A DNA stretch of 64,000 nt from Thermoanaerobaculia bacterium (GTDB lineage: Bacteria; Acidobacteriota; Thermoanaerobaculia; Gp7-AA8), in NCBI GenBank assembly GCA_017883205.1, contig JADGNZ010000004.1, positions 1 through 64,000 of the forward strand. Direction: 5' to 3'. Under the pieces are notes generated by a model that was not told the DNA's origin, did no database searches, and saw nothing but the letters and a program-made list of their open reading frames with translations. The position numbers and the translations under genes are program-made. Below are positions 51,917-59,060 of the stretch, in pieces; the first letter of the stretch is position 1; every line of letters begins with the position of its first letter.

Positions 51917-53817
51917 CCGGCCGCGGCGAAACGTCGAATAAGGCTTCGCCGCGCCGGTGGCGCTGGCCAGCCGTTCCATCGATCGTCTATCTCATCTTCG
52001 TTGTTCTCGTCCTGACGCTCGCTCCGAGACTCTTCGAGTCGATGCGGCAGCCGCCACCAAGCCGTGTCACGTACAACGAGTTTCTTGCTGCTGTGGACCG
52101 CGGTGAGCTTTCCGAGGTCGTGATCACGGAAACCGAGCTGTCAGGAACGTTGAAGAAAAACAAGGCGGCCTCTAACGGCATCGCAACGACACGGCTGCCA
52201 TCGATCGACGAGACGCAGCTCATCGCAAAACTCGAGCAGCGCGGCGTCCGATTCTCCGGCCGGATTACCGGACACTCTCTCTGGATCGACTCTCTCATCA
52301 CCTGGCTGCTGCCACTGGCCCTCCTCGCGGCGCTGTGGGGCTTTGGCGCCCGCCGTTTTGGCAAGACGGCGGCGATGACCTTCGGCAGAAACCGCGCAAA
52401 GCTGTACGACCGCTCCGGCGAACAACACGTCACGTTCGCAGATGTTGCCGGAGTCGACGAAGCGGAGGCGGAGCTGATCGAGATCATCGATTTTCTCCGC
52501 GACCCGAAAAAGTACGGCAGGCTCGGCGGCCGGATGCCAAAGGGCGCTCTGCTCGTGGGACCGCCCGGAACCGGCAAGACATTGCTGGCGAAGGCGGTCG
52601 CAGGGGAGTCGGGGGTGCCCTTCTTCTCGATGTCGGGCGCGGAGTTTGTGGAAATGTTCGTCGGTGTGGGCGCCGCGCGCGTGCGGGATCTCTTCGGACA
52701 AGCCAAAGAGAATGCGCCGTGCATCATCTTCATCGACGAGCTCGACGCGGTCGGCCGTTCGCGCATCGCGGGCCGCGGCGCGATCCTGGCAAATGATGAG
52801 CGGGAGCAGACCCTCAATCAATTGCTCGCCGAGATGGACGGATTCGATTCGTCGAGCGGTGTGATCATCATGGCCGCGACGAATGCGCCGGAGGTACTCG
52901 ATCCGGCACTTCTGCGTGCCGGCCGCTTCGACCGGCAGATCGTCGTCGACCGGCCGGATGTGGCAGGCCGCGAGGCAATCCTCAAAGTTCATGCGCGCGG
53001 GATGACGCTCGGGGATGATGTCCGGTTGAGCATAATCGCCGCGAGGACGCCGGGGATGGTTGGCGCGGACCTGGCGAACATCGTCAATGAGGCTGCGCTC
53101 CTCGCCGCGCGACGAAACGCCGAGCAGGTCGAGATGCGCGATCTCGAGGAGGCGATCGATCGCGTGACGCTCGGCCTGCAGCGGCGCAGCCACGTGATGA
53201 CCCAGACCGAGAAGACACGCGTCGCCTATCACGAAACAGGACACGCCCTGGTCGCGCTCTCCCTGCCGAATGCTGATCCGGTCCATCGCCTCTCCATCGT
53301 GCCACGCTCAGTCGGCGCGCTCGGACACACGCTTCAGTTGCCGACGGAAGAGCGGTTCCTGATGACGAAGCCGGAGATCGAAGACCACATCGCCGTGTTT
53401 CTCGGTGGGCGCGTGGCGGAGGAGATCGCGTTCAATGGAGTCGTTTCCACCGGAGCGGTCGACGATCTCGAGAAAGCATCCGCTCTCGCGCGCCTGATGA
53501 TCACCCGCTTCGGAATGAGCGACGAGCTCGGGCCACTGACGTGGGAAGGCGCGCCATCATCACGATTCCTGGAATCGTTGCTGCTGGCGACCCCGAAAGA
53601 GATGAGCGAGCGAACGCGCGAGTCGATCGACCTCGAAGCCAGGACCCTCGTCAAAGCAGCGCACAACCGGGTAACCACAATCCTCACTGAGCGCCGCGAT
53701 GACCTCGACGCGATCGCGCGCAAGCTGATCGAGCGCGAGACACTGTCGCGTCCTGACATCGATCAGCTGCTGCAACGGCCGCCGGCGCCTTCACTCGCCG
53801 CCGTCGGTCATGCGTAA
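51913..53817 (+). CDS. ftsH: ATP-dependent zinc metalloprotease FtsH
   Basis: 634 residues. Two membrane helices (about 22-38 and 127-145) flank a periplasmic domain. AAA+ module: GPPGTGKT (216-223), Walker [11 protein letters not shown] (271-280), second region of homology [20 protein letters not shown]. Zinc site HETGH (440-444) instead of the common HEAGH, with the third ligand Asp near [17 protein letters not shown]. It degrades membrane and soluble regulatory proteins. Being in this metabolic operon and not near folate or tilS genes, it is probably an additional, specialised FtsH. Confidence 0.95.
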   Translation: MTGRGETSNKASPRRWRWPAVPSIVYLIFVVLVLTLAPRLFESMRQPPPSRVTYNEFLAAVDRGELSEVVITETELSGTLKKNKAASNGIATTRLPSIDETQLIAKLEQRGVRFSGRITGHSLWIDSLITWLLPLALLAALWGFGARRFGKTAAMTFGRNRAKLYDRSGEQHVTFADVAGVDEAEAELIEIIDFLRDPKKYGRLGGRMPKGALLVGPPGTGKTLLAKAVAGESGVPFFSMSGAEFVEMFVGVGAARVRDLFGQAKENAPCIIFIDELDAVGRSRIAGRGAILANDEREQTLNQLLAEMDGFDSSSGVIIMAATNAPEVLDPALLRAGRFDRQIVVDRPDVAGREAILKVHARGMTLGDDVRLSIIAARTPGMVGADLANIVNEAALLAARRNAEQVEMRDLEEAIDRVTLGLQRRSHVMTQTEKTRVAYHETGHALVALSLPNADPVHRLSIVPRSVGALGHTLQLPTEERFLMTKPEIEDHIAVFLGGRVAEEIAFNGVVSTGAVDDLEKASALARLMITRFGMSDELGPLTWEGAPSSRFLESLLLATPKEMSERTRESIDLEARTLVKAAHNRVTTILTERRDDLDAIARKLIERETLSRPDIDQLLQRPPAPSLAAVGHA

Positions 53818-55282
53818 CGAACGCATGCGGCAGTGGCTGCCGCTCGTGATCCTTCCAGCGTTGTTCTATGCCGGCGCGAAGATGAGCCTTGCGTTTGCCG
53901 TCATGCCGGAAGTGCTGGTGATGTTGTGGATCCCGAACAGCTTTCTGCTGGCGGCTCTTCTGCAGGATCGCGCGCGCTGGTACGGCGCTGTGGCCGGCCT
54001 GATCATCGCTGCCGAGATCGCAGCCGACTATCCGACGTTCTCGATCGCCGAGGCAGCCCTGTTCGGATCAATCAATGTGCTCGAGGTGACGATCGCCTAT
54101 CTGCTGCTCCGGCGATGGCGCTTCAATACGCATTTCGGCACACCGGTGGACATCGCGAAGTTCATCTTCGCCGGGCCGGTGATTGCTGCCTCGGTGTCGG
54201 CGTGCGCCGCGGCGGCGGTCTACAGTCACTTCCGCGGTCTACAGACGACCTTCCTCGAATTCCTGCGTGTCTGGTGGTTCAGCGACGGTCTTGGGTTGTT
54301 GGTCCTCACCCCGTTCCTCTTCACCTTCAGGGATTCGGAGCTTCCCGTCGCCGATAAGCAGACGGTGATGCGCTGGTATGACGGGGTCGCCGCATTGGCG
54401 TCCTTCGTGGTGCTCATTGCCGTCGCACTCTCCCACGAGCGCATGTTCCACGGCGTTACGGTGCGTCCATTCCTGCTGATCCCAATCGTCGTGTATGCGG
54501 CAGCGCGATTCAGTATGCGTGTCACGACCGCAGTCGTCATGGCCGTCGCGGCACTGATCCTTTACGTCACGCGGAACGGCCAGCAGCCATTCGGTGATCT
54601 GTCTCTTCGCGAGACGGTGATCTCGACGCAGGAGCTGATCGCCATTATGAGCACGATGGCGCTCGGGATTGCGGCATTGCTGTCGCAGCATCGCCGCGAT
54701 GTCCGCGACCTTGCGACGCGCGTTCGAGAACGAACCGCCGAGTTGAGCGCGGCAAATGACCAGCTCCAGCACCTCGCGATCACCGACCCGCTCACCGGTA
54801 TTCTCAATCGCCGGGCCCTGTTCGAGTCGATGCAGCGCGAGATGAACAGGAACCAACGCTATGGTGGCGCGTTATCGATGATCATGTTCGACCTCGATCA
54901 CTTCAAGGAGGTCAACGACCGCTATGGTCACGAGGTGGGAGATGCTGTGCTGCAGCACGTTGTGACTATAGCCAGCAAACTGCTCCGAGCGGCTGATGCG
55001 ATTGCGCGGTATGGCGGTGAGGAGTTCGTGATCATCGCGCCCGAAACCAGCGGGGCGAAAGCACTGCAGCTCGCGGAGCGGCTGCGCGCCGAGCTTGCAT
55101 CGTCCGAGATTGTCGTGGGCGGCCAGACATTGCACGTGACCGCGAGCTACGGTGTGGCCACGCAGCAGCCGTCGGACGAGCGGCCCGAGCAGATTCTGCG
55201 GCGCGCCGATGAGGCGCTCTATGGCGCGAAAGCTGCGGGTCGGGATCGGGTCGCCTCAGCCGCCGCCGTTTCTGTCATATGA
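53810..55282 (+). CDS. MASE1-GGDEF diguanylate cyclase
   Basis: 490 residues. An N-terminal MASE1-type membrane sensor of about eight helices (about 10-300; MLWIPNSFLLAALLQDRARW, VWWFSDGLGLLVLTPFLF) is joined by a short coiled coil (RVRERTAELSAANDQLQHLA) to a GGDEF domain. The active site is YGGEEF (about 402-406), with LDHFKEVNDRYGHEVGD upstream. An RxxD I-site is not in the usual place. It makes cyclic di-GMP in response to an unknown membrane cue. Last gene of the operon; it overlaps ftsH by 8 bp. Confidence 0.94.
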   Translation: MRNERMRQWLPLVILPALFYAGAKMSLAFAVMPEVLVMLWIPNSFLLAALLQDRARWYGAVAGLIIAAEIAADYPTFSIAEAALFGSINVLEVTIAYLLLRRWRFNTHFGTPVDIAKFIFAGPVIAASVSACAAAAVYSHFRGLQTTFLEFLRVWWFSDGLGLLVLTPFLFTFRDSELPVADKQTVMRWYDGVAALASFVVLIAVALSHERMFHGVTVRPFLLIPIVVYAAARFSMRVTTAVVMAVAALILYVTRNGQQPFGDLSLRETVISTQELIAIMSTMALGIAALLSQHRRDVRDLATRVRERTAELSAANDQLQHLAITDPLTGILNRRALFESMQREMNRNQRYGGALSMIMFDLDHFKEVNDRYGHEVGDAVLQHVVTIASKLLRAADAIARYGGEEFVIIAPETSGAKALQLAERLRAELASSEIVVGGQTLHVTASYGVATQQPSDERPEQILRRADEALYGAKAAGRDRVASAAAVSVI

Positions 55283-55407
55283 GGGACGACGAACGGCGTG
55301 GGTACCGGTATGCAGCATCACCGCGAACAATTCGCGCCATCAGTCACGTCGCCGAGTGACAGGCGACATATGCCTTCACTCCAATTAGACGCATGCTATT
55401 CATTGTC

Positions 55408-55833
55408 ATGCGTAAGTCGCGCCGTCCCTTTCTTCTGATGTTGTTACTCGTGGCTTGTTCGACCCCTGTGCCGGTCCGCTTCGGCGCGCATGCTCGATCC
55501 GCGCCGGTGGTTGCGTTCTCGAATCCTGATTTCGCCGACGGCGATCAGCTTGCGGGACGCCGCGCATTCATCGCGCTGCAATGCATCGATTGCCATCGCG
55601 TCGCCGAAGATCCCGATCTCCCGAGAGGAGCGCGAGCGATTGCGGGTCCCCTCCTCAGTGGAATGAATCGATATGCGCCGAAAGAAGTCGCTGGGAAAAT
55701 CACCAGCCGCTCAACCGGCGACGGTGAAGCGCTCTTCGATCGCACGATGAAGGATTACGCACAGCCGGTCACGGCGAGGAATCTCGTCGATCTTGTCGCG
55801 TATCTGCGCAATCCACGCGTCCATCGTGATTGA
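55408..55833 (+). CDS. Class I cytochrome c, lipoprotein
   Basis: 141 residues from ATG 55408. A signal sequence ends in LLVACS (lipobox), so the protein is probably lipid-anchored outside the inner membrane. One haem c site, CIDCH, with distal Met candidates in LLSGMNRYAP or DRTMKDYA. The fold is that of small electron-transfer cytochromes (LVDLVAYLRNP end). It follows the diguanylate cyclase gene by 125 bp, probably a separate unit. The electron partner is unknown. Confidence 0.88.
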   Translation: MRKSRRPFLLMLLLVACSTPVPVRFGAHARSAPVVAFSNPDFADGDQLAGRRAFIALQCIDCHRVAEDPDLPRGARAIAGPLLSGMNRYAPKEVAGKITSRSTGDGEALFDRTMKDYAQPVTARNLVDLVAYLRNPRVHRD

Positions 55834-55894
55834 TAGCGCCGCACCTTCGGGTTCGCGTATCGCTCTCAGATCGGGACACGAGCGCGAGGTCTGA

Positions 55895-56677
55895 TCAGAC
55901 AAGAAGCGCGCCGCCGTCGACCACCACGTGCGCGCCGGTCATGTAGTCGCTCATCGGCGAGGCGAGGAAGAGCGCCACCTTCGCAATGTCGTCCGGCACA
56001 CCCATATGGCCAAGCGGGATTTTCCTGGTGAACGCCTCGAGCATCTCCTTCGTCTGCGACTCGGTCATTCCTTCAAGCGGGTGTGCAGTGCCTTCCGTAG
56101 TGATTCCGCCCGGCAGGATCGCGTTCACCTGTACGGCATGCGGTGCCATCTCCAACGCCAAACTTCGTGTGAACATAAGAACGCCGCCTTTGGAGGTGTC
56201 ATACGCCGCGAGCCCGACCGTCGAGGGACGGAGACTGTCGATGGAGCCGATGTTGATGATCTTTCCGCCCCGGCCCTGTTTCACCATCTGCAGTCCAGCC
56301 GCTTTCGAGAGAAGCACGAGCCCGCGTAGATTAATGCGCAGAACACGGTCGAACAGCTCCGGCGGCATCTGCAAGAGCGGGACGGTCGGGAAGATACCCG
56401 CATTGTTGACGAGAATGTCGAGGCCGCCAAAGCTCTCGACGCACCTCGCCACGATCGTGTCCGCCGCCGTGTCGCTCCCGACGTCGACCGCGAGCGGCAC
56501 GATACGTCCGCTCAGACGCGCGGCCGCGGCTTCCGCGGCCTTTCCGTCGACGTCGGCCAGGAGAACGCTTGCCCCAGCTTCAACGAAGCGCTTCACGATT
56601 CCGAAGCCGATACCCATCGCGCCACCGGTGACGACGGCACTCTTCCCTGCCAGAGAACAGAGTTCCTTGCATTCCAT
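55895..56677 (-). CDS. Short-chain dehydrogenase/reductase
   Basis: 260 residues from ATG 56677, with GAGGGG 9 bp upstream; ATG 56686 is an alternative. Classical SDR motifs: VVTGGAMGIGFGIVKRF (cofactor-binding TGxxxGIG), ILVNNAGIF, active site Ser in NIGSIDSLRPS and YDTSK (Tyr-x-x-x-Lys), and the C-terminal DYMTGAHVVVDGGALL. It may be a 3-oxoacyl-ACP reductase or a sugar/alcohol dehydrogenase. It lies upstream of no clear partner; the neighbour on the same strand encodes a lipoprotein. Confidence 0.92.
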   Translation of the reverse strand: MECKELCSLAGKSAVVTGGAMGIGFGIVKRFVEAGASVLLADVDGKAAEAAAARLSGRIVPLAVDVGSDTAADTIVARCVESFGGLDILVNNAGIFPTVPLLQMPPELFDRVLRINLRGLVLLSKAAGLQMVKQGRGGKIINIGSIDSLRPSTVGLAAYDTSKGGVLMFTRSLALEMAPHAVQVNAILPGGITTEGTAHPLEGMTESQTKEMLEAFTRKIPLGHMGVPDDIAKVALFLASPMSDYMTGAHVVVDGGALLV

Positions 56678-56700
56678 CGCGCTCATCCCCTCGACCCGAT

Positions 56701-57336
56701 TCAATCGCGCTTGATCAAACCGTCCTTCTCCATTCGTTCCGAGACTGCTGTCGCAAGCTCGGCGATGAAATCGTTGATCTTTCCAGGGTCGAACGTCTTG
56801 CTCACGCCGGCCCACACCAGTTCGTCCCGCTCGAGTGAGTAGACCAACGTCTCGACCTTGACGATCTTGTCGACGGTGAGATATCCGGGCTCCCAGACCC
56901 TTCCCCAACCCCAGCCCCAGTAACCGCCCCAGAAGCGGCCATACTGCGGGCCGGCCCAAATGACAGCAGGCCTGCGCCCGTAGACGGTCTGGCTCCCCAC
57001 GACCCGCATGACGACCGCACCCGCGAATCCCAGCGACTCGGCCTTCGCTTTCGCAGCATCGCGATCGTTGATTTGCTGATCGGAAAGAAACGTATACGCA
57101 GCAACGCCCTCTGCGCCTCGCGCGATGATCTCCCGCACCATTGCGTCCTCGGCCCGCCGCCTCAACACCGGATCGCGGCTGACAAAGACGGCCACGACCT
57201 TCCGGCCTTTCAGGTGCAGTGGTTGCGCGTTGGGACTCTTCCAGGTGGATTGAAACGATGTCGTCGTCCCGCAAGCAAAGGATGCGACGGTTAACACCGA
57301 AACCAACAGCAAACGAACCGCGTTTTTTCTTCTCAT
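56701..57336 (-). CDS. DUF4136-like lipoprotein
   Basis: 211 residues. Signal peptide with a lipobox-like SFACG near residue 22. The mature part has QSTWKSPNAQPLHLKGRKVV, AVFVSRDPVLRRRAEDAMVR, EGVAAYTFLSDQ and a Gly/Trp/Tyr-rich loop (GRFWGGYWGWGWGRVWEPGY). The overall pattern (lipoprotein, beta-alpha-beta, aromatic loop) resembles DUF4136 and similar envelope proteins, but I am not sure of the family. It lies 23 bp upstream of the SDR gene on the same strand and may be co-transcribed. Confidence 0.7.
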   Translation of the reverse strand: MRRKNAVRLLLVSVLTVASFACGTTTSFQSTWKSPNAQPLHLKGRKVVAVFVSRDPVLRRRAEDAMVREIIARGAEGVAAYTFLSDQQINDRDAAKAKAESLGFAGAVVMRVVGSQTVYGRRPAVIWAGPQYGRFWGGYWGWGWGRVWEPGYLTVDKIVKVETLVYSLERDELVWAGVSKTFDPGKINDFIAELATAVSERMEKDGLIKRD

Positions 57337-57366
57337 GGCTTTGTCCTCGACAACAACGGGCGAACG

Positions 57367-58068
57367 TTAGCTCGCCCGCTGGAGCTCGTTCTCCATCTCG
57401 ATGGCGCGTGGATAAAGGATGTTGTTCTCCAGATGCATGTGGAAATGCACGGTGCGCGTGAAGCGATCCAACTCGGCTAGAAGTTCGCCTGCTAAATCAG
57501 CGGGAAGCCGCGAGCAGATCTCCTGCATCGTTCGGAGCTGTTCGTTGAATGACTCGTGTTCGACAAATTCGCGAAGGACCCGCTGACTCAGTCGCGTCTT
57601 GGCCGCCCCCCTGTTGACGGAATCGCCCGCACCAAGAGGCGCGAATAGGTCACGCTCCTCATGGTCAATGTGGGTAAAAATTGCGGTTGAAAGGCTGGAA
57701 AACAGCGCGGCAATCCTCCGAAAACCGGTGATCGAAGGGTGGCGGTCGATCATCGTGGCGATCGATTTGGCCACGCCTGGAACGACGTTCGTCGTAAAGT
57801 CCTCGTGATCGGCGACGAGGAACGAAGTCAAATCATCCAGTGACTGCTGCGACCATTGAGCGGGTTTCGCGACCTGCGGTGCCGCTTCCACGAGCGCGCG
57901 CAAATCATCCACTTCGTATCCGGCGGCAGCGGCTGCGTCGGCGATCGATCGAAGGCCTTTGCAGCTGTAGTCGATGCCTGCATCTTCGAAAACGGCAACC
58001 GCTTGCGGAAAGGCATCCGCAATATCAGCAACGGTGCGCTCAGCAAAACCTGAATAGTCATTCACCAT
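57367..58068 (-). CDS. ric: RIC-family iron-sulphur cluster repair di-iron protein
   Basis: 233 residues. DUF542 N-terminal domain (TVADIADAFPQAVAVFEDAG, GIDYSCKGLRSIADAAAAAG, where one Cys of the usual CC pair is Ser). The hemerythrin-like domain has the iron ligands in VADHEDF, FTHIDHEERDLF, FVEHESFNEQL and FHMHLENNILYPRA. YtfE/ScdA proteins repair Fe-S clusters damaged by NO or peroxide. Its promoter region holds a perfect TGTGA-N6-TCACA palindrome (58137), and the Crp/Fnr gene is next upstream on the same strand. Confidence 0.92.
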   Translation of the reverse strand: MVNDYSGFAERTVADIADAFPQAVAVFEDAGIDYSCKGLRSIADAAAAAGYEVDDLRALVEAAPQVAKPAQWSQQSLDDLTSFLVADHEDFTTNVVPGVAKSIATMIDRHPSITGFRRIAALFSSLSTAIFTHIDHEERDLFAPLGAGDSVNRGAAKTRLSQRVLREFVEHESFNEQLRTMQEICSRLPADLAGELLAELDRFTRTVHFHMHLENNILYPRAIEMENELQRAS

Positions 58069-58104
58069 TTGACACTCCCTCGGCCAAGGATGACTTCCAC
58101 CGGT

Positions 58105-58152
58105 TGTGTTAGCGCGGACGGCGTTAACACAGCAGTTGTGAGCGACGTCACA
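58105..58152. promoter_or_regulatory. Perfect TGTGA-N6-TCACA operator with an adjacent TGTGTTA/TAACACA palindrome
   Basis: TGTGAGCGACGTCACA (58137-58152) is an exact match to the palindrome in the gap between the Crp/Fnr stop and ric, 69 bp from the ric start. A second inverted repeat, TGTGTTA (58105-58111) and TAACACA (58125-58131), lies between it and ric, perhaps a second site. This is the anchor site for the proposed regulon. Confidence 0.75.
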
Positions 58153-58156
58153 TACT

Positions 58157-58873
58157 TCACAGAAGAACCAGAGCTCTGAGGGCGGCGGGGTTGTGAACAG
58201 TGAGTGTCGCGCCCTTCATCGAGATCAGTTTCTTTTCGCGAAAGTCCTTGAACAACCTTGTGACCGTCTCGCGTGAGGTTCCGATCATCTGCGAGACATC
58301 CTCATGCGTGAGAAGCATCTGGCAACGGCATGGCTTGTCAGGTCCTTCATGCGGGCACCATGAAAGGATCAGATTCGCCAGCTTTTCGGCCGCTGAATGG
58401 GAAAGCTCGATCGCGCGAATGTGATCGGCTTCCGCCTCGCATTCCTCTGTCAATTGCCGGACGACGCTCGCATAGGCCGGGTGATGAGTACCGAGAAAAC
58501 GGTGCAAATCGTCGCGCCGGATGAAGTTCACTTGTGAAGGCTCGATGGTTTCGGCCGTCGCCTTGTACGGATGTCCCGAAAGCGCACTACTCAACCCGAG
58601 CACCTCTCCCGCCTTGGCGATCTTCGTAATGAGCGTCTTGCCGTCAGCCGAGGAGATGCTCAGCTTTGCGCCGCCGTGGCAGATGAGGAATGCTCCTCGC
58701 GGTGCATCTCCCTCCGAGTAGAGCACGGCGCCTTTCGGATAGGCGCTCGTGAAAGCAATGGCATCGAACGCTTCCAGAGTTGGCTGTCCCATGTTGCAGA
58801 AGAAGCTTTCCTGACGCCACGTGCAGGAGATGCAGTTGTCGAACAGATCAAAACCATAAGGGCTTCCGCGCAT
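58157..58873 (-). CDS. Crp/Fnr-family regulator with FNR-like cysteines and CRP-like recognition helix
   Basis: 238 residues from ATG 58873 (GGGGAG 8 bp upstream). The N-terminus has Cys14, Cys17 and Cys26 (CX2CX8C; FNR has CX2CX5C), and the effector domain has GDAPRGAFLICHGGAKLSIS. The winged helix is LLTHEDVSQMIGTSRETVTR with Arg201, Glu202 and Arg206, the residues that in CRP contact TGTGA; FNR uses E-x-x-S-R for TTGAT. It is thus predicted to sense oxygen or NO through an Fe-S cluster and bind TGTGA-type sites, including the one 5 bp beyond its own stop codon. Confidence 0.9.
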   Translation of the reverse strand: MRGSPYGFDLFDNCISCTWRQESFFCNMGQPTLEAFDAIAFTSAYPKGAVLYSEGDAPRGAFLICHGGAKLSISSADGKTLITKIAKAGEVLGLSSALSGHPYKATAETIEPSQVNFIRRDDLHRFLGTHHPAYASVVRQLTEECEAEADHIRAIELSHSAAEKLANLILSWCPHEGPDKPCRCQMLLTHEDVSQMIGTSRETVTRLFKDFREKKLISMKGATLTVHNPAALRALVLL

Positions 58874-59060
58874 CGTAGTAACTCCCCACGGCCATCAAAG
58901 AGGGCTTGCCTCCGATTCGGATCTGGCCGGGCGACTCTTCCTCGGAAGTCAGGGCTGATCCGAGAAAAGGTTGAGAGCGTCGGTGCTGCCCTCGCGGAGG
59001 TTCCTCGTGTATTGCATCCTGCATCGACATGCCTTCTTCGACGGTGGGGGAAATCACACG

